Positions 27,365 through 35,607 of a stretch of 64,000 bases of DNA are shown in pieces. Source of the DNA: Polaribacter dokdonensis (lineage in GTDB: Bacteria > Bacteroidota > Bacteroidia > Flavobacteriales > Flavobacteriaceae); contig NZ_CP101505.1 in assembly GCF_024362345.1 (NCBI RefSeq), positions 1,633,501 through 1,697,500 of the forward strand, written 5' to 3'. The translations under genes and the position numbers were made by a program. Below the pieces are notes generated by a model. That model was not told the origin of the DNA. It saw only the letters and a program-made list of their open reading frames with translations, and did not search any database. The first letter of the stretch is position 1, and each line of letters starts with the position of its first letter.

Positions 27365-27372
27365 CAAAGATA
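27365..27372 (-). promoter_or_regulatory. -7 element for tsaB
   Basis: TATCTTTG on the minus strand matches TAnnTTTG, 13 bp before the ATG, implying a very short or leaderless-like 5' UTR. Confidence 0.5.
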
Positions 27373-27383
27373 AATATAAAAGA

Positions 27384-27408
27384 AAACCCCACTAAAAAAG
27401 TGAGGTTT
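27384..27408 (-). terminator. Terminator after the TolC-family gene
   Basis: AAACCCCACT at 27384-27393 and AGTGAGGTTT at 27399-27408 pair with one wobble when read on the minus strand and are followed by TTCTTTT. Confidence 0.6.
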
Positions 27409-27431
27409 ATTGATTAAAAAAAATCCTATAA

Positions 27432-28763
27432 TTACTCTAAAACTAACTCACCTGCATAAAACTGCAACACTTTAGTTTTAAAAACATAATCGTATTTAGA
27501 GCTAATTAAGGTTGTTTGCGCATTTACCAAACGATTTCTAACTTGATCAAAATCGAACTGAGTCATAGCTCCAAAGTTATAACGCTCTTGAGCATTCTTA
27601 AAAGACTCTTCTTGCGCTTCTAAAGAAATTTTAGCAGCCTCGTAACTCTTTAAAGCCGTTTTAACGTCTAGAAATGATTGCTCTATAGTTTGTTTTAAGT
27701 TTAGTTTTTCGCTTTCTAACCTTGTCTCAAAAATATTTTTATTGATTTCTGCTTGAGACACTCTGTTTTTAGTTTGAAAACGATTAAAAATTGGAATACG
27801 CACATTGAAACCTAAACCATAACCAAGGTTATCATTTAATTGATCAAAAAATGCGGTATTTGAAAATCCTGGAGGTAAGTTTAAGTTATATCCATAGTTG
27901 GTAGAAACACCTGCAGAAGCTGTAATTGAAGGTAAAAAATCTGCCTTAGAAATTTCGATACTCAATGCTGCATTATCAATTGCTAATTTTGCTCTTTCAA
28001 TTTCTGGCAAATTGTTTAATGACTTTTCGTAAACATTATTAGAGTTACTATAAAATAAATTTTCTGATGGTGTACCTACATCTACAGGAGCAACATCAAA
28101 ACCTTCAGCTGGCACTTGTAAAAGTTGAGCTAGGTTCAATAAAGCTAGATCTAAAGCATTTTCTTGGCTAATTACAGTTTGTAAATTTGAAGCTGCTGTA
28201 GATTGTGTATTTAATAAATCTCCTTTTGGTATAACACCAGATTTAAATCTGCTTTCTGCAGCCTCTATTTGTTTTTCGCTAATTTCATACTGCACTCTTG
28301 CTGCATTTAAATTCTCTTTTGCAAACAAAACATTCAAATAGCCATTAACAACAAATAAAGAAATATCGTTTTCTATTTTCTTTAAATCTAATTTACTAGA
28401 CTCTACACCCAATTGTGCTTGCTTATAAACATTGGTATTTCTAAAACCGTTAAAAACAGTAATACCTGAGCTTAAGTTGATGGACCCACCAAAGAAACTT
28501 GTGTTTACCCTATCTTGTGATACAGGATCAAAACCAGTACCAAAGTTTAAATTACCACCAGTATTACCAGATAAATTCGGTAAGAAGTTTCCTTTTGCAA
28601 TTTCTACATCAATCTCTGACGAAGCTAAATTTAATTTATTTTGTTGAATAGAGATGTTCTTAGCTAAAGCTTCATCTACACATTCTCTTAAAGTCCATTG
28701 TTTTTGTGAAAAAGTAGCAATAGAAGTAAATAAAGCTACAAGTACTATTAGTTGATTTCTCAA
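27432..28763 (-). CDS. TolC-family outer-membrane efflux protein
   Basis: This 443-residue protein has a signal peptide (ending IATFSQ) followed by two tandem outer-membrane efflux (OEP) repeats, roughly residues 22-210 and 225-430. The repeats show long amphipathic coiled-coil helices (for example LDLKKIENDISLFVVNGYLNV) and short strand segments. It would form the trimeric exit duct of an RND, ABC or MFS efflux pump or a type I secretion system. The usual adaptor and pump genes are not adjacent, so the substrate is open. A terminator follows at 27384-27408. Confidence 0.92.
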   Translation of the reverse strand: MRNQLIVLVALFTSIATFSQKQWTLRECVDEALAKNISIQQNKLNLASSEIDVEIAKGNFLPNLSGNTGGNLNFGTGFDPVSQDRVNTSFFGGSINLSSGITVFNGFRNTNVYKQAQLGVESSKLDLKKIENDISLFVVNGYLNVLFAKENLNAARVQYEISEKQIEAAESRFKSGVIPKGDLLNTQSTAASNLQTVISQENALDLALLNLAQLLQVPAEGFDVAPVDVGTPSENLFYSNSNNVYEKSLNNLPEIERAKLAIDNAALSIEISKADFLPSITASAGVSTNYGYNLNLPPGFSNTAFFDQLNDNLGYGLGFNVRIPIFNRFQTKNRVSQAEINKNIFETRLESEKLNLKQTIEQSFLDVKTALKSYEAAKISLEAQEESFKNAQERYNFGAMTQFDFDQVRNRLVNAQTTLISSKYDYVFKTKVLQFYAGELVLE

Positions 28764-28886
28764 AACTTAAATATTTTTTGGTTGGTTAACACATTCTTAT
28801 CCATAAAAAGAAATGCGTTTATTTCAATTTGTTAATAAGACGATTAAAAGTAAAATTTGTTACAAGATTTTACTCTTATTGAAATG

Positions 28887-29105
28887 TTAATTTTTAATTC
28901 TCTTTCTATATCTATATAAAGTAAAGAATAATACACCAATTAATAAGTAAGGAAAAACCATTAAATAGGTAATTCCATTATTTACACCTTCAGCCATAGA
29001 GATATCTCCATTTTCTACAACAGCTTTACACATAGCACATTGTGAGTATCCTATTCTTGATAGTAGCAAGAAAACTACAATAAGTAACTTTTTAGATTTA
29101 AGCAT
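28887..29105 (-). CDS. Small membrane protein with a CxxC motif at the oxidase locus
   Basis: This 72-residue protein has an N-terminal hydrophobic segment or signal peptide (to about residue 21), then QCAMCKAVVENG with a CxxC pair at about residues 23-26, and a second hydrophobic helix at about 45-64 before a basic tail (RYRKRIKN). The CxxC would face the periplasm. The start overlaps the DUF420 gene by 8 bp, so it is translated as the last gene of the oxidase assembly run. I do not recognise a named family. A copper- or heme-handling role is an inference from the motif and context. Confidence 0.8.
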   Translation of the reverse strand: MLKSKKLLIVVFLLLSRIGYSQCAMCKAVVENGDISMAEGVNNGITYLMVFPYLLIGVLFFTLYRYRKRIKN

Positions 29106-29637
29106 AGTAAGGAGCTATCATTAAATAAACTATAACACCAGTTACAGCAACATATAACCAAATAGGAAATGTCTTTCTTGCTATTTTTTTATGCTCAACA
29201 AAATTACCCAATTTGGCTTTCATATAGGTTAGTAAGACAAATGGAATAACGATTACAGAAAGTACAATATGTGTGATTAAAATGAAGTAATATACGTATA
29301 CAATAACACCTTCTCCTCCAAAAGAGGTTGAATCTGAAGTCATATGATAAGCAATATACATTACCAAAAACACTAATGATAACAGTATAGCAAACGTGTT
29401 TAATTGTTCATGCAGCTTTTTGTTACCATTTTTTATAGCTACAACTGCAGCTATTAAAACAACCGCTGTTAAACCATTAATAGTTGCATAAATTGGTGGT
29501 AAAAAAGTTAAAGGCTCCACATCGAAACCTAATTCTCTTAAGTTAATACCAAATAATGCTGCAACAGCTAAAGGAATAATAATAGTTAATGCAGTAATAA
29601 TTTTTTTGTACTTCTTCTCTTGTGCTAGACTACTCAT
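29098..29637 (-). CDS. DUF420 membrane protein (CtaM-like cytochrome oxidase assembly)
   Basis: This 179-residue protein has about five transmembrane helices. The conserved histidines of DUF420 are visible in LHEQLNTFAI, YIAYHMTS, THIVLSVIVIPFVL and EHKKIARKTFPIW. CtaM, a DUF420 protein, is needed for heme A-type oxidase function in Staphylococcus, and the same role is likely here. It overlaps the SCO gene by 8 bp and the small CxxC gene by 8 bp. Confidence 0.88.
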   Translation of the reverse strand: MSSLAQEKKYKKIITALTIIIPLAVAALFGINLRELGFDVEPLTFLPPIYATINGLTAVVLIAAVVAIKNGNKKLHEQLNTFAILLSLVFLVMYIAYHMTSDSTSFGGEGVIVYVYYFILITHIVLSVIVIPFVLLTYMKAKLGNFVEHKKIARKTFPIWLYVAVTGVIVYLMIAPYYA

Positions 29638-30274
29638 TTAGTAATAATTTTATGTCTTCTTTTAATTCTTTCATTTGATCAGGAAAATCTTTATCACCCA
29701 AAGCACTATAGTACATTAATGGATTACCTAGTTCATCTTTTCTAGATCTTATGTAACCATCTTTGTCTACTAAAGCAAATAAGCCTGAGTGTTCAAAACC
29801 TCCATGTTCTTCTTCTCCTTTTCCAACATACAATTTAAAACCTTTGGTAGATAAATCATACACTACTTCTTCTGGTTTACCTGTAAGTAAGTGCCAATTT
29901 TTATGAGTTATACCATTGTTTTTAGCATATTCTTTTAAAATTGCTGGTGTATCTATTTCTGGTGTGATTGAAATAGATGCAATACCAAATTCTGGATTTC
30001 CAAAAAAAGAATTTTGCAACACCAACATTTTCTGATTCATTATAGGACAAATACTTGGACAAGTAGAAAAGAAAAATTCTACAACATATACCTTGTCTTT
30101 ATAATTTGCATTGGTAATTGTTTCTCCTTCTTGATTGATAAATTCAAAATCGGGTACTTTACCAAATTTCATTAAATCAGAATCTTCAAAACGATTTACG
30201 ATTTTAGGAATAGCATAAATACCAAACAATAAAATAATAAAAGCAATACCTACGTATGAATACTTCTTTTTCAT
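29630..30274 (-). CDS. SCO1/SenC family copper-binding assembly protein
   Basis: This 214-residue protein has one N-terminal membrane anchor (about 5-23) and a periplasmic thioredoxin fold. The copper site CxxxC is Cys72 and Cys76 in FSTCPSICP, and the third ligand His is in GGFEHSGLFALVD. It delivers copper to the CuA centre of cytochrome c oxidase subunit II. It overlaps the gene upstream by 4 bp and DUF420 downstream by 8 bp, so translation is probably coupled. Subunits I and II of the oxidase are not in the window. Confidence 0.95.
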   Translation of the reverse strand: MKKKYSYVGIAFIILLFGIYAIPKIVNRFEDSDLMKFGKVPDFEFINQEGETITNANYKDKVYVVEFFFSTCPSICPIMNQKMLVLQNSFFGNPEFGIASISITPEIDTPAILKEYAKNNGITHKNWHLLTGKPEEVVYDLSTKGFKLYVGKGEEEHGGFEHSGLFALVDKDGYIRSRKDELGNPLMYYSALGDKDFPDQMKELKEDIKLLLNE

Positions 30275-30942
30275 AATCCTACCTCTTTTCTATCAGCCTT
30301 ATTCTTGTTTCTATCTTTAAACGCTGCATAGTATTCGTAATACAATACTTTAACATCATCTTTCAGCTTGCTATTCAGAACAGAAACCGAATTTATATTA
30401 TAGCCATACAACTTACCATCAGAAGAATCATCATCATTTGTACGTCCTCTAAGATTACCTTCTCTATCTACTAAAAATACATTATTGGTTGTTAAATCAA
30501 CTAATGGTTCATTAATAGCTAGAGTATCATAGAAACCCTCTATTTCTCCTTGAGAACTTTCTACAAAAATCCAATTCTGCATGTCTGTAAAATCGGCTAA
30601 CTTCTCTTTTAAACGTGCTACAGCTGCATCACTTCCTTTAGGATAAATAGCTATAATCTGAAACTGCTTGTAATCTAAAAAAGTCTTATAAATTTTTTCA
30701 TTTAAGGCTAAAATCCCTGGCCTCATATTATCTGTGTTGTTTCCTAAAAAACAAACAATTGAAATATGATCTTTAAATGAAGTTTGCGCCTTTGTATCTA
30801 TCTCAGAAATATCAACAACATTCTTTGTTAATACAGGCAATTTGGTAAAGTTATTTGTACCTGTAGATAAAATTAAAAACAGTATTAAAGGAAAGATAAA
30901 AAGCAGAAATAATACAATTCTTTTTTTAGTAAAAAACTTCAT
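30271..30942 (-). CDS. SCO-like membrane-anchored thioredoxin-fold protein lacking the CxxxC site
   Basis: This 223-residue protein has an N-terminal membrane anchor (about 8-27) and a periplasmic domain whose strand order resembles SCO proteins: SIVCFLGNN, then a helix, then FQIIAIYPKG, and FLVDREGNLRGR near the C-terminus. At the place of the CxxxC motif the sequence reads GNNTDNMRP, so neither copper cysteine is present; the single Cys64 lies one strand earlier. It is co-translated with the canonical SCO gene (4-bp overlap). It could be a non-catalytic partner or chaperone. The assignment to the SCO/redoxin fold is from pattern only. Confidence 0.75.
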   Translation of the reverse strand: MKFFTKKRIVLFLLFIFPLILFLILSTGTNNFTKLPVLTKNVVDISEIDTKAQTSFKDHISIVCFLGNNTDNMRPGILALNEKIYKTFLDYKQFQIIAIYPKGSDAAVARLKEKLADFTDMQNWIFVESSQGEIEGFYDTLAINEPLVDLTTNNVFLVDREGNLRGRTNDDDSSDGKLYGYNINSVSVLNSKLKDDVKVLYYEYYAAFKDRNKNKADRKEVGL

Positions 30943-30996
30943 AAAGGGATAAATTTTAATGGAACTAAAGCTAATGTTGTAGTTATTGAATGTAGA

Positions 30997-31020
30997 AAAA
31001 GGTGGTTAAAACCACCTTTT
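30997..31020 (-). terminator. Terminator between oxidase subunit IV and the SCO group
   Basis: Perfect 11-bp stem, AAAAGGTGGTT at 30997-31007 and AACCACCTTTT at 31010-31020, with a T tail on the minus strand. It may partly separate the subunit genes from the assembly genes. Confidence 0.7.
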
Positions 31021-31027
31021 CAATTTT

Positions 31028-31369
31028 TTACCAACGTACAAGTGGCGCTAAAGTATCGTATAAATAATTACCTTCTATTAGTAATAAAGTAACTAAGTAA
31101 CAGATTAGGAAAATTGCTGTCCAAACTATAGATCTTCTAAACCAAGTTTTTTCTCCTTCTAAGTGCATAAAAGACCATGCAATATAGTAGGCTTTAAATA
31201 AGGTTAGAATAATAAATATCCAGTTTAAAGGGCTTGTTCCTAAAAAACTTGTTAAGTGTAAAATATCTGGTTTTATAATACCTAAAGCTACTTCAACAAT
31301 AGTAACTACAGATAGTAATCCAAATACCATCCATATTTTCTTTACGTTAGATTCGTGTGCGTGTGCCAT
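31028..31369 (-). CDS. Cytochrome c oxidase subunit IV family protein
   Basis: This 113-residue protein has three transmembrane helices (about 12-30, 45-65 and 79-99). The pattern IWMVFGLLSVVTIVEVALG, followed by a middle helix with FKAYYIAWSFMHLEGEK, matches bacterial COX4 (CtaF-like) subunits, which stabilise the oxidase. It lies 20 bp downstream of the first subunit III gene and just upstream of a terminator. Confidence 0.9.
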   Translation of the reverse strand: MAHAHESNVKKIWMVFGLLSVVTIVEVALGIIKPDILHLTSFLGTSPLNWIFIILTLFKAYYIAWSFMHLEGEKTWFRRSIVWTAIFLICYLVTLLLIEGNYLYDTLAPLVRW

Positions 31370-31389
31370 TTGTTGCTATTATTTTTTAA

Positions 31390-32370
31390 TTATACTAAGT
31401 AGAAGAATGTAAATACGAATACCCAAACTAAATCTACAAAGTGCCAATATAATCCTACTTTTTCTACCATTTCATAATGCCCTCTCTTTTCATAAGTACC
31501 AAGAATTACATTAAAAAATATGATGATGTTTATTACGATTCCTGAGAATACGTGAAAACCATGAAAACCTGTAATAAAGAAAAAGAAATCTGCAAATATA
31601 GTATTACCATACTCGTTTTCTATAAGGTTAGCACCTTCTACAACTCTATTTGCTTTGGCTAACTCTTCTAATCCTTTTTCTCTAGATAAAATGACTTTTT
31701 GTTTTTCTTCTAAGTTAATCTGCTCGCTTCTAATTTGAATTGCAGGGTTTGCTTCGTACGAAGCCATAACTTGAGCTACTGAATATTGAGGAACATCTTT
31801 TCCGCTTTCAAACCACAAACCGTTTTTTCTAGTATGTGTTACTCTACCATCTGTTCTTTCTCCAACAACAAAGTCAGAAAGAGCAATTTGATGTCCATCT
31901 TTTACAAACTGCAAAACTTTACCATCTGTAGTTTTAACTGCTCCATAAGAACCGTTAATAAACGTATTCCATTCCCAAGCTTGAGAACCTACGAAAATTA
32001 AACCTCCAATAATCGTAGCAAACATATACCAAGCTACTTTGTTCTTTTGCATTTTATGACCTGCATCTACAGCCAATACCATAGTTACCGAAGAAAATAT
32101 TAATACAAACGTCATGAATGCAACATAATACATAGGGAATTCTCCATGTATAAAAGGGATATGCGTAAATACCTCATCTGCAATTGGCCAAGAATCGATA
32201 AATTTAAAACGCGTTAAACCATAAGCTGCTAAAAATCCTGAGAATGTTAGTGCATCAGATACAATGAAGAACCACATCATCATTTTACCATAACTTGCAC
32301 CAAATGGTCTTACTCCACCACCACTCCAAGTGTTTTTTCCGTCTGAAGGTATAGCAATATTTGCTTCCAT
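31390..32370 (-). CDS. Cytochrome c oxidase subunit III with a large internal insertion
   Basis: This 326-residue protein is a heme-copper oxidase subunit III. Core helices are recognisable at both ends: MMMWFFIVSDALTFSGFLAAYGL near the start, SQAWEW in the middle, and FFFITGFHGFHVFSGI, then GLYWHFVDLVWVFVFTFFYLV at the end. Between AWEW and FFFITG lies an insertion of about 105 mostly polar residues (about 135-240) with a basic, Glu-rich helix near 195-235. Typical bacterial subunit III is 190-280 residues. A second, compact subunit III is encoded just upstream, so the locus carries two. Confidence 0.92.
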   Translation of the reverse strand: MEANIAIPSDGKNTWSGGGVRPFGASYGKMMMWFFIVSDALTFSGFLAAYGLTRFKFIDSWPIADEVFTHIPFIHGEFPMYYVAFMTFVLIFSSVTMVLAVDAGHKMQKNKVAWYMFATIIGGLIFVGSQAWEWNTFINGSYGAVKTTDGKVLQFVKDGHQIALSDFVVGERTDGRVTHTRKNGLWFESGKDVPQYSVAQVMASYEANPAIQIRSEQINLEEKQKVILSREKGLEELAKANRVVEGANLIENEYGNTIFADFFFFITGFHGFHVFSGIVINIIIFFNVILGTYEKRGHYEMVEKVGLYWHFVDLVWVFVFTFFYLV

Positions 32371-32422
32371 AAATAATATTTAATTAAAATCTTAAATGTT
32401 CGTCAAAATTAATCAATTTTCA

Positions 32423-33031
32423 TCACCTAATAAAATAGAAAAAGAAAAATAGATAAATCCATAATAAATCTACAAAATGCCAGAAAATAGCTCCTAATTC
32501 GAACCCTAGCAAATCATTTGGCTTGTATTTGTATTTAAAATGATTATAAATTACAACAAATAGCACCACAACCCCTGCAAATATGTGTAATATGTGCATA
32601 AATGTTATTCCAATTATAAAAGAAGTAGACACTGTGCTTTCTGGCCCAGTAAAAAATAAACCTACACTTTTTAATTGATTAAAACCTACATATTGTTGCC
32701 AAATAAACCCAAGGCCTAAGGCTAAGGTAACTACTAAAAGTATAAGAGACAATTGTCTTTTATCTTTCTTTAAAAAATTTTGTGACAAAAATAATGTTAT
32801 ACTACTTAGTACAATTAAGCCTGTACTAATAAAAAAAGCTTGTGGTAAATCAAAATCTACCCAATCATCACGTTTCATACTTATTACATAAGCACTGGTT
32901 AACCCTGCAAAAAACATAACCATACTAATCATGGCAACCCACAACATAGGTTTTGCTGATTTTTGCTGAGCTACTTTATACTCTTGTTCTAATGCTTGTT
33001 CTTCTATCATCTTAATGTAAAAATTTATCAA
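32423..33031 (-). CDS. Cytochrome c oxidase subunit III (second, compact copy)
   Basis: This 202-residue protein has five predicted helices with the subunit III signature at the C-terminus, FWHFVDLLWIYLFFFFYF, and an upstream GITFMHILHIFAGVVVL helix. The N-terminus (to about residue 25) is Gln/Glu-rich and cytoplasmic. Its ATG lies inside the 3' end of ctaB, an overlap of about 20 bp, which shows tight coupling. The start could alternatively be the internal Met at residue 8 (MIEEQALEQ), which would shorten the overlap to nothing. Confidence 0.9.
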   Translation of the reverse strand: MINFYIKMIEEQALEQEYKVAQQKSAKPMLWVAMISMVMFFAGLTSAYVISMKRDDWVDFDLPQAFFISTGLIVLSSITLFLSQNFLKKDKRQLSLILLVVTLALGLGFIWQQYVGFNQLKSVGLFFTGPESTVSTSFIIGITFMHILHIFAGVVVLFVVIYNHFKYKYKPNDLLGFELGAIFWHFVDLLWIYLFFFFYFIR

Positions 33032-33914
33032 CTACATATATAATTTGTACAATGGTAATGTACAAAACACTGGCTAGCATTAATTTTCTGGCATCTGTAT
33101 TCTGTTCAGATTTATGCAACTTTACTCCATAATACAACATTATTATACCTAATAATGCTACTATAACTGCTGTAAGAGGATAAATGTAAAAATCTCCAGA
33201 AACTTTTAAAACTGGTGCTATAGAAACCAAAATCATAATAACTGTGTAAAAAATAATCTGTTTTACAGCACTTTTATCTTTGGTATTCATTGGCAACATA
33301 TTAAAACCTGCCTTTTTATATTCTTCAAACTGTAACCAACCTATGGCCCAAAAATGAGGAAATTGCCAAAAAAATTGAATCATAAATAACATTCCAGCTT
33401 CAATACCAAACTGATTAGTTGCTGCTACCCAGCCTAGCATAAATGGAATTGCACCTGGAATTGCACCTACAAAAACAGTTAGTGGTGTAACTGATTTTAA
33501 GGGTGTATAAACTGAGGTATATAAAAAAATAGATATAGCTCCAAATAAAGCTGTTTTTGGATTTATACTATACAATATTGCCAAACCTAGAATGGTAAAT
33601 AAAACAGCAATAAACATAGCAAAATTTACAGACATTCTACCTGTTGGTAATGGTCTGTTCTTAGTACGCAACATTAATGCATCAGTATCTTTCTCAATAA
33701 CCTGATTAAATGAATTAGAGGCTCCCACCATAAAAAATCCTCCTAGTGCTAATAGTAATAAGGTTGTATAATTTATAACATCTACAGCTAATAAATACCC
33801 TGCAACAGACGAAAAAACTACACTTAAAGATAGCCCAACTTTAGTTAGTTGTTTTAAGTCTGATAAAAGCGTATCCATTGCTATTTTTGTCTCTAAAATT
33901 ACAGTTGAATTCAT
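33012..33914 (-). CDS. ctaB: Protoheme IX farnesyltransferase (heme O synthase)
   Basis: This 300-residue UbiA-superfamily membrane enzyme farnesylates heme B to heme O, the substrate of CtaA (7639-8658). The prenyl-diphosphate/Mg site is visible as NSFNQVIEKDTDALMLRTKNRPLP near residues 75-98, and the second Asp-region loop near FWAIGWLQFEEYKKAGFNMLP. I start at ATG 33914: a seven-codon upstream TTG extension would overlap the -7 promoter element at 33933-33940. It heads the minus-strand run ctaB, coxIII, coxIII, coxIV, SCO-like, SCO, DUF420, CxxC protein. Confidence 0.95.
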   Translation of the reverse strand: MNSTVILETKIAMDTLLSDLKQLTKVGLSLSVVFSSVAGYLLAVDVINYTTLLLLALGGFFMVGASNSFNQVIEKDTDALMLRTKNRPLPTGRMSVNFAMFIAVLFTILGLAILYSINPKTALFGAISIFLYTSVYTPLKSVTPLTVFVGAIPGAIPFMLGWVAATNQFGIEAGMLFMIQFFWQFPHFWAIGWLQFEEYKKAGFNMLPMNTKDKSAVKQIIFYTVIMILVSIAPVLKVSGDFYIYPLTAVIVALLGIIMLYYGVKLHKSEQNTDARKLMLASVLYITIVQIIYVVDKFLH

Positions 33915-33932
33915 ATTGCCACGAATGTTTTG

Positions 33933-33940
33933 CAAAGATA
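33933..33940 (-). promoter_or_regulatory. -7 element for the ctaB-oxidase run
   Basis: TATCTTTG on the minus strand matches TAnnTTTG, 19 bp before the chosen ctaB ATG. Confidence 0.5.
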
Positions 33941-34001
33941 TTTGATAAATATGAATTTACCATACAAATCGATGGTTTTGTGAGTTAAAGACATAAAAAA
34001 A

Positions 34002-34022
34002 CCCACTCACAATATGAGTGGG
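34002..34022 (-). terminator. Terminator after the 34086-34682 gene
   Basis: CCCACTCA at 34002-34009 and TGAGTGGG at 34015-34022 form a perfect 8-bp GC-rich stem, followed on the minus strand by TTTTTTTA. Confidence 0.75.
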
Positions 34023-34085
34023 AAAATTGCTATGAAAAAGAAAAAGTGTGGTTTAATTAAAAACCACGTGCAAATATAAAAATAA

Positions 34086-34682
34086 TTATTTAGAAAAATA
34101 TTTATATTTTTCTTTTTTTGATAAATCTTCTACTTGATATAGCTTAGTATTATTTATAGTACTAGGTGTTATAAATCCTTGACCTGTATTGTAAAAATAG
34201 ACAGAATCCATTACAGTATTGTGATCGTATTTTTTGTTAAATCGTAAATAAATAGAATCGTTTTTTATGGTAAACGTTCCTTTATTTATGCATCTATATG
34301 TTTTGTATAATGTTTTTAACTCAAAGTCTTTATTTGTAAAAAGTGTTAGCCTCAAATTAGCCTTTGATGTACTTGGCGTTTTAAAAGCTAATTTTGGTGT
34401 TTTAAATACATTATCATCATGAAAATTTAATAAAATTAATAAGACTACTGTATACACTGCTGCAATTAAAACAGGCCTATAATTAAATAGCTCTTTTTTA
34501 AGAGCAATACCATATAAGTTATTAAAGAGTACTACCAAAAACACAACCACAAACAGCAAAACAAAACTACCAATTACTATTATTTCAGTAACTCCATAGC
34601 AATAATCATCTGGATGAACCAAATATAACAAAGGCAGTAAGGCAATTAAAATGAGTAGTATATATCTCTTTCTTATTTTCAT
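34086..34682 (-). CDS. Unrecognised membrane protein
   Basis: This 198-residue protein has three hydrophobic segments in its N-terminal half (about 7-21, 31-52 and 67-85). A C-terminal globular domain (about 95-198) with short beta strands, FELKTLYKTYRCINKGTFTI and SIYLRFNKKYD, faces the periplasm or cytoplasm. I do not recognise a family. It lies 35 bp downstream of the enoyl-CoA hydratase gene on the same strand, so they may share a transcript, and it is followed by a clear terminator. Confidence 0.75.
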   Translation of the reverse strand: MKIRKRYILLILIALLPLLYLVHPDDYCYGVTEIIVIGSFVLLFVVVFLVVLFNNLYGIALKKELFNYRPVLIAAVYTVVLLILLNFHDDNVFKTPKLAFKTPSTSKANLRLTLFTNKDFELKTLYKTYRCINKGTFTIKNDSIYLRFNKKYDHNTVMDSVYFYNTGQGFITPSTINNTKLYQVEDLSKKEKYKYFSK

Positions 34683-34717
34683 TAAAATCCTCTATATTAT
34701 GCTTAAACTAAATTATT

Positions 34718-35488
34718 TTACTTCTTAGAAAACTTGGCCAATGCTTTTTTAGTAGCTTCAGATAACACTAGTTCTCCAGAAACCTGAGCTCTTTCTATCA
34801 GTAACTCTTTCCAATGGTCGGTATTTTCCCAAAGTACTTTTTTCATTTCAGCCAATGCTTGCGAATTATAAGATGCCAATTTTTGTGCAAAAAAGTCGAT
34901 TTCCAGATCTAATTCTTTCATGTTCTCGTAAACTTTAGCATACAATCCTTTTTCTTTAGCCCAATAGGCATTTTTCCAATTGGTGGCATCTAAAGTCAAT
35001 TCACTTAAAGCTGCTAAACCTATTTTACGCTTTACAGCTGGCTCTATAACAAAAGGACCAATACCTATGGTTAATTCAGACAATTTTATGGAAGCTGCTT
35101 CTGTAGCTAAAACATAATCACAAGCTGCAGCTAAACCTACTCCTCCTCCAACAGTTTTTCCTTGAACTCTACCAATAATTAATTTGCTACAGGTTCTCAT
35201 TGCATTGATCACATTTGCAAAACCTGAAAAGAATTGTTGGCCTTCTTCTAAATTACGAATAGCTACTAATTCATCAAAAGAAGCACCTGCACAAAATGCT
35301 TTTTCTCCTTCAGATTTTAAGATAATTACAGCAACTGCATCATTATTAGAAATGGCATCAAACTCTTTTGCTAAACGATCTAACAACTCACTTGGAAATG
35401 AATTACTTGCAGGATGTCCAAATTCTATGGTTGCAATATCTCCTTGAATATTGGTGTATAAACTTCCATTTTGTCTTGTAGTAGTCAT
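34718..35488 (-). CDS. Enoyl-CoA hydratase/isomerase family protein
   Basis: This 256-residue crotonase-fold enzyme would hydrate or isomerise enoyl-CoA thioesters. The oxyanion-hole segments are present: FCAGASFDEL near residues 64-73 and GRVQGKTVGGGVGLAAACDYVLA near 106-128. The glutamates used for hydratase catalysis are not both obvious (IKLSELTIGIGP follows), so the exact reaction, hydratase or isomerase, is uncertain. A good promoter lies at 35503-35533. No other beta-oxidation genes are adjacent. Confidence 0.9.
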   Translation of the reverse strand: MTTTRQNGSLYTNIQGDIATIEFGHPASNSFPSELLDRLAKEFDAISNNDAVAVIILKSEGEKAFCAGASFDELVAIRNLEEGQQFFSGFANVINAMRTCSKLIIGRVQGKTVGGGVGLAAACDYVLATEAASIKLSELTIGIGPFVIEPAVKRKIGLAALSELTLDATNWKNAYWAKEKGLYAKVYENMKELDLEIDFFAQKLASYNSQALAEMKKVLWENTDHWKELLIERAQVSGELVLSEATKKALAKFSKK

Positions 35489-35502
35489 GTCTAAAGTTTT
35501 AT

Positions 35503-35533
35503 CAAAAGTAGGTTATTAAATATGAAAAATCAA
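35503..35533 (-). promoter_or_regulatory. Promoter for the enoyl-CoA hydratase gene
   Basis: On the minus strand, TTG (35531-35533) and TACTTTTG (35503-35510) are 20 bp apart. It begins about 10 bp downstream of the leuS terminator stem, inside its T-rich tail. Confidence 0.55.
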
Positions 35534-35542
35534 TGTAAAAAT

Positions 35543-35570
35543 AAAGTCATTATGCTAGCATAATGACTTT
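35543..35570 (-). terminator. leuS terminator, a perfect 28-nt palindrome
   Basis: The sequence from 35543 to 35570 is exactly self-complementary, AAAGTCATTATGCT followed by its reverse complement, and on the minus strand it is followed by ATTTTTACA. A functional hairpin would leave a small loop around GCTAGC. Confidence 0.7.
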
Positions 35571-35607
35571 AAGGTATTCTTTATAACTTAGGCTAATTTA
35601 AAAAATA

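Noticed and set aside
28764..28886. A promoter for the TolC-family gene in this gap
   Set aside because: No TAnnTTTG element with sensible spacing was found on the minus strand.
33915..33935. Seven-codon TTG extension of ctaB
   Set aside because: It lies just beside the promoter -7 element, leaving no room for a leader. ATG 33914 fits better.
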